Positions 37,945 to 47,550 of a DNA stretch of 64,000 bases are shown one piece after another. The position numbers were made by a program, and so were the translations under genes. The notes under the pieces are model-generated. The model was not told the origin of the DNA, did not search any database, and worked only from the letters and a program-made list of their open reading frames with translations. The DNA lies in assembly GCF_019511375.1 (NCBI RefSeq), contig NZ_JAEUAO010000001.1, positions 496,001-560,000 on the forward strand, written 5' to 3'. The number at the start of each line of letters is the position of its first letter. The stretch's first letter is position 1. Source of the stretch: Rhizobium herbae. Its GTDB lineage: Bacteria; Pseudomonadota; Alphaproteobacteria; Rhizobiales; Rhizobiaceae.

Positions 37945-38054
37945 CTTACAAGAAAAGAACTGCGGCAGAACGTCATGGCCCGCTCGGACGAGTAGTCCCC
38001 GCAATCCCTCATCGTGGAGTTCAGGAGAAAGCCGGCTGCGCCGACGTCTTTGGC

Positions 38055-39350
38055 TCAATCGCAATGGCGGTAACCAGACTTGCGGTTCCGCAGGTCGAAA
38101 TGGAAGTGATCCTTGTGCTGCGGGTCGCTGCCGGGGCCGAGCACGGTGTTGAAATATTTGCAGCTGTCGCTGCGCACCGCCTTCAACAGCCCCTTTTCGC
38201 GGAAGGCGAAGAAGCCCGGCTTGCGCACATCGATCTCCTTGCCGGACTTCAGCACGAACTTGCCGACGTCGATGGCATTGCCGCGGGCATGTTCCGACAT
38301 CGGGTTGCCGCGCCGCGAATTCATCGTCCGGCAGGAATAGCCGCCGAGCGGCTTGATCGTCTTGACGCCGGAGAAGTAGCGGTAGCGGGCCGACGGCGCG
38401 AGCTCGTTCTTCACCCATAGGGCAAAGGCTTCCGTCACCTCGCAATTCAGCTTGACGGCGGGCTTGACGTCGATGCCGCCGGAAAGGCCGGTGAGCTCGA
38501 TCGGATAGTCGATGCCGCAGGCCTTGCTGTCATGGATGCGCGCAATGTCCCTGAACTCGACCCGCAGTTTCTTCAGCCGCTGTCGGCAGGCGACTTCGGA
38601 GGCTGGCATGCGACCGGTGAAATCCGGTTCGCTCAAAGGGTTTTCGGCCCGTGGCAGGAACGCCACCTGCTGCTCTTCCTGCGCCTCTTGCCTGCGCAGC
38701 ATCACCCGCTGCTGCTGCTCGAGAAACTGCGCCTTGCGCGCCTCCTCGGCGGCGATCTTCTCCGGGCTCAAGGGCGGCAGGTCCGGGTCATAGCCGGGAT
38801 CGGCCTCTGCCGAAGCCACAACGTTCTGCGGTCCGCCGAGCTGCCGCACGTTATCGCCGCCGATGCCGCCGACCACCGGCTGGCTGGTGTTGCCCTCGGC
38901 GATTTCATTGCCCACGGCCAGATCGCGGTTCTGCTCCTCGGCAAGACCGACGACCGGCGCCGAGGCCGGCTCGACACCCAGCATCGCGTCCATGTTGACG
39001 CCTTCCGGTGGGACCGTCATCGGCTGCACGCTGGCCATCGCGGACGGCTGTTGCGCCTCGTTCATCGGCTCGCTGTCGATCATCGGCAGCCGCCCGCTGG
39101 TCTGCATCCGCGGATCGACGGGAACGGCACCGTCGGAATTTTCGGAGAACGTGCTGACCGGCGTTGCCGCCGAGGGATAGGCCGTCTCCCGCCTCCCCCG
39201 TGCCTGATCACGGACCGGTTGGATGGCGTTGACCCGGGCCGACGAATCGATCCGGGCCGGCGGGCTCAAATCATCCGTCGAACAGGCCGTCAGCGAAAGC
39301 GACAGCACGAAAACCTGCGCGGGCCGCCGGAAAAGGGAAACCATACTCAT
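38055..39350 (-). CDS. Extensin-like C-terminal domain lipoprotein
   Basis: The 431-residue protein has a lipoprotein signal (lipobox LTAC), a long low-complexity linker rich in Ala, Pro, Gln and Glu (about 25-235), and an extensin-like C-terminal domain at about 245-431. That domain includes CGIDYPIELTGLSGG, YSCRTMNSRRGNPMSEHARG with NAIDVG, and the final HKDHFHFDLR. The His/Asp pattern resembles D-Ala-D-Ala carboxypeptidases of the LAS fold, so it may be a zinc peptidase acting on peptidoglycan. ATG 39350 gives the lipoprotein signal; ATG 39344 is equivalent. Confidence 0.88.
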   Translation of the reverse strand: MSMVSLFRRPAQVFVLSLSLTACSTDDLSPPARIDSSARVNAIQPVRDQARGRRETAYPSAATPVSTFSENSDGAVPVDPRMQTSGRLPMIDSEPMNEAQQPSAMASVQPMTVPPEGVNMDAMLGVEPASAPVVGLAEEQNRDLAVGNEIAEGNTSQPVVGGIGGDNVRQLGGPQNVVASAEADPGYDPDLPPLSPEKIAAEEARKAQFLEQQQRVMLRRQEAQEEQQVAFLPRAENPLSEPDFTGRMPASEVACRQRLKKLRVEFRDIARIHDSKACGIDYPIELTGLSGGIDVKPAVKLNCEVTEAFALWVKNELAPSARYRYFSGVKTIKPLGGYSCRTMNSRRGNPMSEHARGNAIDVGKFVLKSGKEIDVRKPGFFAFREKGLLKAVRSDSCKYFNTVLGPGSDPQHKDHFHFDLRNRKSGYRHCD

Positions 39351-39613
39351 CGCCGCCCACTGCTCCGCGCGTCGAAGCGGAAAGAACGCCGCAACGCAGT
39401 TACACCTGTTGACGATGTGCGGGAACACACCATCCGCTATCCGCCCGGCCCCGCATGAAACCTGAGGTCAGCCTGTGTCGAAAGGCGGGCACCGGTTCGC
39501 AAAGGTCGCGATGACAGCAGATTTTATGCAAACAGGGTAAACGAAGCCTTTCGGTTCCCTTAGCGGATATGGTCCCTGCCCGCCTCGAAGCGCACAAAAG
39601 CCATGCAGTTCCG

Positions 39614-40057
39614 TCACAAATGCCTGACGGAGAGCGCCCCGCCCCATTTACCGTTGAGATAGTCGCAGACGAGCTGGCGGTGGCACTGGTGCGGCAAGGC
39701 TTCCGAGCAGAGCAGGCAACTCCCTGCGAACGCGGCAGGCGTAAGCCGGCTCTCGATGCGGCGCTCCGCCATCAGTTCCATGAACCGGTGGCGCATCGTG
39801 TTCCAGTCGCCCTTCTCCTTCTTGAAGGCGGTGAGAATGTCTTCGGTGGGTGCGAGCAGCGGCTGGTGGACGTAATCCGCGCCACACAGTTCTTTAAGAA
39901 AATACGGCAGATCGCCGGCCTTGGCGAAGCCGGCGAGCTGCGACGTGTTGTGCAGCCTGATGTCCACGACCCTCTTCACGCCGGCCTGCCTCAGGCGGCC
40001 AAAGAAATCCGCGGCACTGCTCTGGGTGAACCCGATCGTGGTCACGTCAATTGGCAT
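39614..40057 (-). CDS. DUF488 domain protein
   Basis: The 147-residue protein starts PIDVTTIGFTQSSAADFFGR and contains VKRVVDIRLHNTSQLAGFAK, both typical of DUF488. A CLLCSEALPHQCHRQLVCDY segment holds conserved Cys and His residues. The function of the family is unknown, though a nucleic-acid or nuclease-type role has been suggested from context. An open frame extends 31 codons upstream into a dispersed repeat and is not used. Confidence 0.85.
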   Translation of the reverse strand: MPIDVTTIGFTQSSAADFFGRLRQAGVKRVVDIRLHNTSQLAGFAKAGDLPYFLKELCGADYVHQPLLAPTEDILTAFKKEKGDWNTMRHRFMELMAERRIESRLTPAAFAGSCLLCSEALPHQCHRQLVCDYLNGKWGGALSVRHL

Positions 40058-40098
40058 CTGGCATCTCCCTGGCTGCGCGCGCGCCGATCCTAAGCAGG

Positions 40099-40143
40099 TT
40101 TCGGAAAACTGTCCCACGAATTTCCGATCAGAACCTGCGAGAA
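40099..40143 (+). repeat. Dispersed 45-base hairpin repeat, copy 2
   Basis: This segment matches 30016-30060. With the preceding GCAGG it forms a nested hairpin in which GCAGGTT pairs with AACCTGC and CGGAAA pairs with TTTCCG. It lies between the DUF488 and EEP-family genes. Confidence 0.65.
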
Positions 40144-40155
40144 ATGCCAAACAGA

Positions 40156-40965
40156 TCAGCGCATCTCCAGAAGCAGCGCCCGATGGTCGGAGACTTCGGG
40201 CTGCGCTACCACGTCGAAGCCGACGACCTCCACATCCGGCGTCACCAGCATGTAGTCGGCAAAGCGTCCCGGTTTTTCGTAATGGGACGTGCGCGTATCC
40301 GTGTGCCCCCGCGAGATGACGAGATCGGAGAGGCCGAGATCGGCGAGCGCGGCGAACATCGCGCTTTCCGGCAGGACATTGAAATCGCCGCAGACCACCA
40401 GCCGCTCATCGCGGCGCCAGAGATTGAGGATGATTTCGATCAGCGCCTCCGTCTGCTTTTCGCGCGCCGGCGTATCGCCCTTGCCGCTGAGATCGCGAAG
40501 GCCGTGCATCTGGACGATGGTGACCGGAAAGCCGTCCTTATAGCTGAACAGCCGGACGCAATGGGCATTGCGGGCCCGTGGATGCGGCCCCCAGCCATCC
40601 GGTGAAAATTCGCCGTGGACGAAATCGCTGGCCTGGCCGATGACGGCAAGCGTTCGGCGCACGAAGGTCGCCAGCCCGAATTCGGAGGGAATTTCCTCGT
40701 TACCGTCAAACAGCGTGCCGCGCGCCGTCGGGCAGAAGAACGCATCATGAGAAGGAAGCGCGGCGCGGATCTCGTCGAACAGATTGGCGCGCTGCGGCAG
40801 TTCCACGTCCTGATCCCGATAGACCAGCCAGTCCGATGTTGCAGCCGGCGTGCGCACCACTTCCTGTAGGCAGATCACATCCGCGTCCACATCGACGAGA
40901 TAACGCATCAGCGGTGCATAAACCCGGCCACCCCAGGCGTTTAATGAAACAATGCGCAAAGACAT
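40156..40965 (-). CDS. Endonuclease/exonuclease/phosphatase family protein
   Basis: The 269-residue protein has the EEP fold. Active-site segments are LRIVSLNAWGG, DVICLQEVV (metal-binding Glu), VVCGDFNVLPES and the C-terminal EVSDHRALLLE. It could be a phosphodiesterase, a DNase or a phosphatase; the sequence does not say which. A terminator of the gene upstream on the same strand separates it from the Kazal gene. Confidence 0.88.
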   Translation of the reverse strand: MSLRIVSLNAWGGRVYAPLMRYLVDVDADVICLQEVVRTPAATSDWLVYRDQDVELPQRANLFDEIRAALPSHDAFFCPTARGTLFDGNEEIPSEFGLATFVRRTLAVIGQASDFVHGEFSPDGWGPHPRARNAHCVRLFSYKDGFPVTIVQMHGLRDLSGKGDTPAREKQTEALIEIILNLWRRDERLVVCGDFNVLPESAMFAALADLGLSDLVISRGHTDTRTSHYEKPGRFADYMLVTPDVEVVGFDVVAQPEVSDHRALLLEMR

Positions 40966-40998
40966 GCCCCAGCTTCCTGTTTTCCGTCTTCAATGGCA

Positions 40999-41020
40999 AA
41001 CCGCCCCCAACGGGGCGGTT
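40999..41020 (-). terminator. Terminator of the Kazal lipoprotein gene
   Basis: AACCGCCCC and GGGGCGGTT form a perfect 9-base stem with loop CAAC. It follows the Kazal gene on the minus strand by 26 bases. On that strand only a short TTT follows the stem. Confidence 0.65.
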
Positions 41021-41045
41021 CGATCGTCAGACCAGCGTGCCCGCC

Positions 41046-41624
41046 TTACTGGCACGGGCCGTTGTCGATCACCCGGAACCCCTCGGCCTCTGCCGTGCAG
41101 GCATTCGCAAAGGTCTGCCGCTGGCGTCCCTGGCGGGCGCAGACCGGCGCGAATTCGCGGGTGCAGGACTGCGGCCGGCGATCGGGGTCGCGGCCCGGAC
41201 GCAGGCCGCTATCGTCGATCGGATCCGGGCGACGGCATTCGCCGCGGCCGATCACGCGGAAGCCTTCCGCCTCGGCCATGCAGCCATTGGAAAACGTCTG
41301 CTGGCGGCGTCCCTGCCGGGCGCAGACGGGAGAGTATTCACGCGTGCAGACCCGCGGCCGGTCGTCGCCGAAATCGGGCCGCTGCGGCCGGCATTCGCCG
41401 CGGCCGATGATGCGGTAACCGCTGGACCGTGCCTGGCAGGCATTGGCAAAGGTCCTGCGGTTGTCGCCGCGATCGGCGCAGACCGGGTCGTATTCCATCG
41501 TGCACATCTGCGGGTAGGAGGGCTCCGGCCGCGGCTCGTCGACGACGGTGCAGGCCGAAAGCCCGCCGAGCGACAGCGCCATCAGCGCCCCGATACGGAT
41601 CGTCACACCTTGAAATGGCGTCAC
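41046..41624 (-). CDS. Lipoprotein with three Kazal-like domains
   Basis: The 192-residue protein has a lipoprotein signal (lipobox LSAC, C25) and three near-identical Kazal-type serine protease inhibitor repeats. Each has four cysteines with the same spacing, C-x7-C-x13-C-x14-C: 41/49/63/78, 93/101/115/130 and 154/162/176/191. The core of each is (E/D)Y/F-x-PVCA...TF-x-N-x-C...G-x-C. Vertebrate Kazal domains have six cysteines; this is the shortened bacterial form. A surface or periplasmic protease inhibitor role is inferred. It is a single gene. Confidence 0.9.
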   Translation of the reverse strand: MTPFQGVTIRIGALMALSLGGLSACTVVDEPRPEPSYPQMCTMEYDPVCADRGDNRRTFANACQARSSGYRIIGRGECRPQRPDFGDDRPRVCTREYSPVCARQGRRQQTFSNGCMAEAEGFRVIGRGECRRPDPIDDSGLRPGRDPDRRPQSCTREFAPVCARQGRQRQTFANACTAEAEGFRVIDNGPCQ

Positions 41625-41832
41625 CGGCAGACCTCCCGATTTCAGCGCCCTCGTGGCGCTGCAAACAGACGTTTAACGTCTTGAATCACCGCGCCATTCT
41701 GGCTGCAAACCCGCCATGGTCAAGGCCGGGCCCGCAAATGCCCGTATCGTGTCGACGCTTGCCTCGAAAATACATCCTTGCTAGCATTCGTGCCGGGACG
41801 AGGTTACCGGGCTGCCGGATCAAGAGCGGCCG

Positions 41833-42960
41833 TTGGAGGTATTCATCAGCAATCGCTCGCTCTCGCTGCCTTTTGTAGCGGCACTCCTGGTCTTGGCGGT
41901 TGCTGGTTGCAGCCGCCCGCCGGAGCTCATAGGCATCGACAATCCGGCAGTCCCGGCCGCGTCGGTGCGTGACGTCAGCCGCAAACGCATCTTCATCACC
42001 ACCACGCGCGAAGCCACCGAAGTCGTGGGTGCATTCTACTCGGCAAACCGCGCGCCTGAGCTCGGCCTGGCCTCGGTGGAAGTCACGGTTCCGCCGATCC
42101 ACACCCCGGGGCGGCTCGAACGCGCAAAGCGCCTGCCTCCCGATCCGCGCACCGAGTTCACGATCGTCGATCCGGTAATATACAAGAGCGACGACGCCTT
42201 TATCTCGGAGATAAACCGCGAACTGGCCACCCGTCCGGCGGGCCAGCGCAAGCTGCTGCTCTTTATCCACGGCTACAACAACACGACGAGTGACGCCCTG
42301 CTTCGCCTGGCGCAGTTCGTCGAGGACACGGGTTTTAAGGGCGTGCCCGTCCTTTTCACCTGGGCCTCCGCGGCCAGGGCCCCCCGCTACGTCTACGACC
42401 TCAACAGCGCGCTTGTTGCGCGCGTCAAGATCAAGGAGATGGCCGACATCCTGGTCCGGACCCGGGCCGAGAGTGCCGACCTCTTCGCTCATTCCATGGG
42501 CGCGTTTCTGATGATGGAGGGCCTCGTCGACGCCGAGCAGGCCGGCTACCTCGGTCGCCGCAAAACCATCAACCACTTCATCCTGGCCGCTCCCGACATC
42601 GACATCGACCTGTTCCGCACCCAGATCGGGCTGCTGCCGCAGGCCGTGCGCGAGAAAATGTATATCCTCATCTCCAGGGACGACAGCGCGCTTCGTCTCT
42701 CGCGTCGTATCGCGGGGGGCGTCCCGCGTGTCGGCGCGGCGGATGCGCAGGAGCTGGAACGCCTCGGGCCCACGGTCATCGACCTTTCCGAGATCGACAA
42801 TTCAAGTTCGGGTAGCCATTCGAAGTTCGCTGGCTCTCCGGAAGTCGTCCGACTCATCGGGGCCGGGTTGAACACCGCCGGCAGGCGCTTCGGCGAAAGT
42901 GCTACTCCCGGCCTCGACCGGATCCTCGACGGCGTGCCGATCCGCATCGTGGGGAACTGA
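41833..42960 (+). CDS. DUF900 alpha/beta hydrolase lipoprotein
   Basis: The 375-residue protein starts with a lipoprotein-type signal (LSLPFVAALLVLAVAGC), then carries an alpha/beta hydrolase of the DUF900 esterase/lipase group. The oxyanion segment is LLLFIHGYNNT and the nucleophile is S221 in FAHSMGAF. The only start giving a full signal peptide is TTG 41833, which itself sits in a GGAGG-like sequence; the true start may therefore differ by a few codons. Substrate is unknown. Confidence 0.85.
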   Translation: MEVFISNRSLSLPFVAALLVLAVAGCSRPPELIGIDNPAVPAASVRDVSRKRIFITTTREATEVVGAFYSANRAPELGLASVEVTVPPIHTPGRLERAKRLPPDPRTEFTIVDPVIYKSDDAFISEINRELATRPAGQRKLLLFIHGYNNTTSDALLRLAQFVEDTGFKGVPVLFTWASAARAPRYVYDLNSALVARVKIKEMADILVRTRAESADLFAHSMGAFLMMEGLVDAEQAGYLGRRKTINHFILAAPDIDIDLFRTQIGLLPQAVREKMYILISRDDSALRLSRRIAGGVPRVGAADAQELERLGPTVIDLSEIDNSSSGSHSKFAGSPEVVRLIGAGLNTAGRRFGESATPGLDRILDGVPIRIVGN

Positions 42961-43043
42961 TGCCGGACGATCGCCGCGGGCGATCGCGGCGAAGACTGCG
43001 CTGGCCGCTCGCTACCCGCCGCCTCGCGCTATCGCCGGAACGG

Positions 43044-43072
43044 AAAAAGCCCGCGTCCCTGCGGACACGGGC
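43044..43072 (-). terminator. Intrinsic terminator of the second chemotaxis receptor
   Basis: On the minus strand GCCCGTGTCC and GGACGCGGGC pair (one mismatch) around GCAG and are followed by TTTTT. It lies 29 bases after the receptor stop. Confidence 0.75.
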
Positions 43073-43100
43073 AATCGGCATTTCCGTCTTTTTGAAGCGA

Positions 43101-44915
43101 TCAGGCCGCCCGCCCGTAGGCAGTCTGGCTGGTGGTGGCGGAAAGGCGGAAGGTCTCAAGCAGGCTCTTCAGCTCGCGGCTTTCCTGCGCCAGCGTCTGG
43201 CTCGCCGCCGTCGTCTCCTCGACCATCGCCGCGTTCTGCTGGGTCATCTGGTCCATGCTGTTGACGGCCGTGTTGACCTCGGCCAGACCGGTCGCCTGCT
43301 CGCGCGCGGCGGTGGCGATCGAGGCCACATGGTCGTTCACGCGGTTGACCAGCGCCTCGATCTCCATCAGCGCATCGCCGGTCGAGCGCACCAGCGTCAC
43401 GCCGGTTTCGACTTCGCTCGCCGAATTGCGGATCAGCTCCTTGATTTCCTTCGCGGCACCGGCCGAACGCTGCGCCAGTTCGCGCACTTCCTGGGCGACG
43501 ACCGCAAAACCGCGGCCTGCCTCGCCTGCCCGCGCCGCCTCGACGCCGGCGTTGAGAGCAAGCAGGTTGGTCTGGAAGGCGATCTCGTCGATGACGCCGA
43601 TGATCTGGCTGATGCGGCTGGACGCGCCCTCGATCCGGCTCATCGCGGCAACCGCATTGCGGACGATCTCGCCGGATCTGGCGGCACTGCCCTTCGTCTC
43701 GTTGACCATCTCGCGCGCTTCGGCGGCGCGGTCCGACGCGCTCTTGACGGTCGAGGTGATCTCGTCGAGCGCTGCGGCCGTCTGCTCCAGTGCTGCGGCC
43801 TGCTGCTCGGTGCGGCGCGACAGGTTGTTGGCGGCCTGCGAAATATCGCCGGCGCTGCCGTGCACCACTTCGGTCGATTGCGCGATCGACTGGATGACGC
43901 CGCGCAGCGCCGCCACCGCCGTGTTGAAGTCGTGCCGCAGCTTGGAATATTCCGGCGCGATGCGGCCGATGTCCGCCGTCAGGTCGCCGCTCGCCAGCTT
44001 TTCCAGCGCCGCGCCGACCGTTGCCATCGCATCGGCCTGCGCCTGCGCCCCGGACTGCAGGCGGTGTTCGTTGCTGCGGCGCTCTTCGTCGAGCTGTTTC
44101 TGCTGCTCGGCCTCACGCTCTCGAAGCTCGATGCGCTCCTTGACCGAGTCGCGCAGAACGACCAGCACCCGCGCCATCTGGCCGACCTCGTCCTTGCGGT
44201 CGGTTTCCGGCACCTCGGCCGAGACATCCTCGTCGGCGATCGCCCGCATCGAGGCCTTCAGGCGTTCGACCGGGCGAACGACGCTGCGAACGATCGTGAA
44301 GGCGGCAAACAGGATGATGAGGGCTGCCGCGCCACACATGACGGCAACATGCATCAGGCCTTCGCGGAACATCGCAGCCAGGTCGTCGGCATAGACGCCG
44401 GTGCCGACGACCCAGCCCCAGGGCTTGAAACCGGCGACATGCGAATATTTCAGCACCGGCTCCTCGGCGCCCGGCTTCGGCCAGTAGTAGTCGACGAAGC
44501 CCTTACCGTCGGCTTTGACGGTGTTGACGAACTCGATGAACAGATGCTTGCCGTTCGGATCCTTGTTTTCGGTGAGGTCCGTACCGTTCAGTGCAGGCTT
44601 GATCGGATGCATCACCATCTTCGGCTGCATGTCGTTGATCCAGAAATAGCCGTTGCCCTGATAGCGCATCGCGCCGACCGCCTCGACGGCGCGGGCCTGC
44701 GCATCCGCCTGGCTGAGCGTGCCGGCCTGCTCCTGCTTGTAATAGGTGTCGAACACGGCGATCGCGTTCTCGTTCATGGCTTCAAGCATCGCCTTGCGCT
44801 GTGTCACCAGCTTTGCCTGCTCCTCGACGAGGCCGAGCACCATGACGGCCGCCATTATCAGCAGCGCCAGCGCCACCAGCGCATAAAGGCGCACGGAAAT
44901 TCGAAAATGTTTCAT
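43101..44915 (-). CDS. Methyl-accepting chemotaxis protein with single Cache domain
   Basis: The 604-residue receptor has TM1 at about 10-30, a periplasmic single Cache (sCache_2) domain at about 35-185 with [15 protein letters not shown] and [21 protein letters not shown]2 at about 188-210, HAMP, and a signalling domain with the tip [16 protein letters not shown] near residue 441. sCache_2 receptors often bind short organic acids. ATG 44915 was chosen; the longer frame to 45344 runs antisense over the thioesterase gene. It has a poly-T terminator. Confidence 0.93.
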   Translation of the reverse strand: MKHFRISVRLYALVALALLIMAAVMVLGLVEEQAKLVTQRKAMLEAMNENAIAVFDTYYKQEQAGTLSQADAQARAVEAVGAMRYQGNGYFWINDMQPKMVMHPIKPALNGTDLTENKDPNGKHLFIEFVNTVKADGKGFVDYYWPKPGAEEPVLKYSHVAGFKPWGWVVGTGVYADDLAAMFREGLMHVAVMCGAAALIILFAAFTIVRSVVRPVERLKASMRAIADEDVSAEVPETDRKDEVGQMARVLVVLRDSVKERIELREREAEQQKQLDEERRSNEHRLQSGAQAQADAMATVGAALEKLASGDLTADIGRIAPEYSKLRHDFNTAVAALRGVIQSIAQSTEVVHGSAGDISQAANNLSRRTEQQAAALEQTAAALDEITSTVKSASDRAAEAREMVNETKGSAARSGEIVRNAVAAMSRIEGASSRISQIIGVIDEIAFQTNLLALNAGVEAARAGEAGRGFAVVAQEVRELAQRSAGAAKEIKELIRNSASEVETGVTLVRSTGDALMEIEALVNRVNDHVASIATAAREQATGLAEVNTAVNSMDQMTQQNAAMVEETTAASQTLAQESRELKSLLETFRLSATTSQTAYGRAA

Positions 44916-45129
44916 GGACGCAAACCCCTCCGCAGTGTCGAACTGCACAATAACCGCTCGTATTTTCAAACTCCCTAACAATAGATGGCTAAAATTGACG
45001 GTATTCGACCTACCTTTTGTTAACCCTCGGCCCGAAACTTCCCTGATGGTGATCCAGCGGAATTTTCCCGCAGGTCTTTTCCGAGGCCTCCTCCTTGGGT
45101 TACATCGGACCAAACGGAGACGATGAACC

Positions 45130-45510
45130 ATGACGAAACCGAATGGCGACCTGACCTTGCGCACGCTGGCGATGCCGGCGGACGCCAATGCCGCCGGCGA
45201 TATCTTCGGCGGCTGGGTGATGGCGCAGATGGACCTGTCCTGCGGCATCCGCGCCGCCGAACGGGCCCGCGGGCGCGTCGTCACCGCCGCGGTCAAGGAA
45301 ATGGCCTTCGAGATGCCGGTCAAGATCGGCGACACGCTCTGCATCTATACCGATGTCGTCAAGGTCGGCCGCACCTCGATGACGCTGAAGGTCGAGGCCT
45401 GGGCGCAGCGCTACCTTTCGGATCGCATGGACAAGGTCACCGACGCACTGTTCGTGATGGTGGCGCTCGATGAAAGCGGTCATCCGAAACCGGTACCGCC
45501 GGAAGCCTGA
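45130..45510 (+). CDS. Acyl-CoA thioesterase (YciA-like hotdog)
   Basis: The 126-residue hotdog-fold protein starts with [20 protein letters not shown] and GWVMAQMD, the YciA/acyl-CoA hydrolase signature containing the catalytic Asp in the PADAN...GDIFGG loop. It would hydrolyse acyl-CoA to free acid and CoA in the cytosol. Single gene, divergent from the chemotaxis receptor. Confidence 0.92.
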   Translation: MTKPNGDLTLRTLAMPADANAAGDIFGGWVMAQMDLSCGIRAAERARGRVVTAAVKEMAFEMPVKIGDTLCIYTDVVKVGRTSMTLKVEAWAQRYLSDRMDKVTDALFVMVALDESGHPKPVPPEA

Positions 45511-45613
45511 GAACGACGAGAACGTCGCACCGCCCGTCTCCTGCCGGCCAGCAAAAATCCGGTCTCCTGACCATCTATCGCGGAAAACCATTTCCCGCCA
45601 CCCCTGATCTACA

Positions 45614-45649
45614 AAATAAATAAACTCTATGATCTAAGTGGATTTATTT
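45614..45649. promoter_or_regulatory. AT-rich dyad upstream of ssuA
   Basis: AAATAAAT and ATTTATTT are perfect 8-base arms separated by 20 bases, 62 bases before the ssuA ATG. It is in the only AT-rich part of this gap and may be a promoter/operator, for example for a sulfur-status regulator. No binding protein can be named. Confidence 0.4.
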
Positions 45650-45710
45650 AGCATGATCCCATGTTCTGCGGAGAAGACCTCACGTCCTCCGCCAACCACA
45701 AGAGGGATCG

Positions 45711-46664
45711 ATGCTCACACTCACCAGACGAATTTTCGGCGCCGGCCTGCTGGCTGCCGGCCTGTTTGCAGCCTCCAGCGCCGTCGCCGCCGAACTCACC
45801 GAATTCAGGATCGGCTACCAGAAGACCGGCCTGCCGGTCATTGCCCGGCAGCAGAAGATCATCGAGGAGGCGCTGGAGCCGAAGGGCATCAGCGTGTCCT
45901 GGGTCGAGTTCACCGCCGGCCCGCCGCTCGTCGAAGCGCTGAATGTCGGTTCGATCGATGTCGGCTGGACCGGCGATGCGCCGCCGATCTTCGGCCAGGC
46001 GGCGGGCTCGGCCATCGTCTATGTCGCAGCCCTTCCGTCGCAAGGCACCGGCGAGGGGATCTTCGTCAAGCCGGACTCGCCGATCCGGTCGGTGGCCGAC
46101 CTCAAGGGCAGGAAGATCGGCGTCGCCAAGGGCACAAGCTCCCACAATCTCGTCGTCGCAGCGCTTGAACAGGCCGGTGTCGGCTTCAGGGACGTCACGC
46201 CGGTGTATCTGAGCCCCGCCGATGCCGCCGCCGCCTTCGCCAGCGACAAGGTCGACGCCTGGGCGGTGTGGGATCCCTTCTTCGCCATTGCCGAAACGCG
46301 CTACAAGCCGCGTATCCTGACGACGTCGGCCGAGACGCTGAAGGTCAATACCTATTTCCTCGCCAACCGCGATTTCGCCGCCAATCACCCGGAGACGGTT
46401 TCGACGACGATCGCAGCGCTGAAGGAAGCCGCCGTCTGGGCGGACGCCAACCGCGACAAGGTCGCCGAGGCGCTGCATGAGGTGACCGGCGTACCCCTGG
46501 AAGCGCAGACGCTCGCCGCCGGCCGCGCCTCCTTCGGCATCGGACCGGTCACGCCCGAGATCGTCGCCAGCCAGCAGCAGACCGCCGACCGCTTCTTCAG
46601 GCTCGGTCTGATCCCCAAGGCGATCACCATCAGCGATGCCGTCTGGACGGCGCCGACCAACTAA
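45711..46664 (+). CDS. ssuA: Aliphatic sulfonate ABC transporter binding protein SsuA
   Basis: The 317-residue periplasmic protein has a signal peptide (cleavage near AVAAEL). Hallmarks are FRIGYQKTGLPVIA, EFTAGPPLVEALNVGSIDVG with WTGDAPPI, and SSHNLVVAALEQAG. It is followed by ssuC and ssuB in the canonical order for organosulfonate uptake. No monooxygenase (ssuD) is adjacent. A paralogue without transporter genes is at 18235-19203. Confidence 0.9.
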   Translation: MLTLTRRIFGAGLLAAGLFAASSAVAAELTEFRIGYQKTGLPVIARQQKIIEEALEPKGISVSWVEFTAGPPLVEALNVGSIDVGWTGDAPPIFGQAAGSAIVYVAALPSQGTGEGIFVKPDSPIRSVADLKGRKIGVAKGTSSHNLVVAALEQAGVGFRDVTPVYLSPADAAAAFASDKVDAWAVWDPFFAIAETRYKPRILTTSAETLKVNTYFLANRDFAANHPETVSTTIAALKEAAVWADANRDKVAEALHEVTGVPLEAQTLAAGRASFGIGPVTPEIVASQQQTADRFFRLGLIPKAITISDAVWTAPTN

Positions 46665-46738
46665 ATTTCCTCCCGGGAAATACAGGCGTGCCGGTCGAGC
46701 CGGGCCGGCACGCGGGCAACGGACACAAAGGACAGACG

Positions 46739-47518
46739 ATGAAAACCACCGGTCGATCGATCCTGAAAAACGCTTCGGGCTGGGCCTTGCCCGCCATTAT
46801 CCTGCTTCTCTGGGAGATTGCGGCCCGCACCGGCCTGATCTCGCCCAACGTCATGGCCGCCCCCTCGGCGGTTGCCGAAGCCTTCTGGCGCCTGCTTCTG
46901 TCGGGCGAACTCATCCGCAACATCGGCGTCAGCACCGCCCGCGCCCTTTCCGGATTCGTCATCGGCGGCTCGATCGGCCTCGTCTTCGGCCTCGCCAATG
47001 GCCTCTCCGGCCTGTCGCGCAACCTCACCGACACCACGCTGCAGATGGTCCGCAACATCCCGCATCTGGCGCTGATCCCGCTGGTCATCCTCTGGTTCGG
47101 CATCGACGAGCAGGCAAAACTGTTTCTCGTGGCGCTCGGCGTGTTCTTCCCGATCTACGTCAACACGCTGCTCGGCATCCAGAGCGTCGATCCGCAGCTG
47201 GTCGAGATGGGCCGCGTCTATGGCATGTCGCGCCCGACACTGTTCTTCCGCGTCATCCTGCCCGGCGCCCTGCCCGCCATCTTCGTCGGCCTGCGTTATG
47301 CGCTCGGCATCATGTGGCTGACGCTGATCGTCGCCGAAACCATCGCCGCCTCCTCCGGCCTCGGCTACATGGCGATGCAGGCCCGCGAGTTCCTGCTGAT
47401 CGATGTCGTCGTCCTGTCGATCCTGATTTACGCGCTCCTCGGCAAGCTCGCCGACAGTCTTGCCCGGCTGCTCGAGCGGCTGACGCTGCAATGGCACCCG
47501 GCCTTCCAGACCGCCTGA
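46739..47518 (+). CDS. ssuC: Sulfonate ABC transporter permease SsuC
   Basis: The 259-residue inner-membrane permease has about six spans. The EAA loop is DPQLVEMGRVYGMSRPTLFF with RVILPGALPAIFVGL, and it ends in a SsuC/TauC-type tail. ATG 46739 has AAGGA upstream; an earlier in-frame ATG at 46688 is not supported. It lies between ssuA and ssuB. Confidence 0.92.
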   Translation: MKTTGRSILKNASGWALPAIILLLWEIAARTGLISPNVMAAPSAVAEAFWRLLLSGELIRNIGVSTARALSGFVIGGSIGLVFGLANGLSGLSRNLTDTTLQMVRNIPHLALIPLVILWFGIDEQAKLFLVALGVFFPIYVNTLLGIQSVDPQLVEMGRVYGMSRPTLFFRVILPGALPAIFVGLRYALGIMWLTLIVAETIAASSGLGYMAMQAREFLLIDVVVLSILIYALLGKLADSLARLLERLTLQWHPAFQTA

Positions 47519-47550
47519 AGACAAGAAGCGCAACCCTCGGAGTGACCTGA

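Noticed and set aside
42960-44978. A 672-codon open frame on the plus strand opposite the second chemotaxis receptor
   Set aside because: Same reasoning: antisense to a receptor with Cache, HAMP and signalling tip, with no domain of its own.
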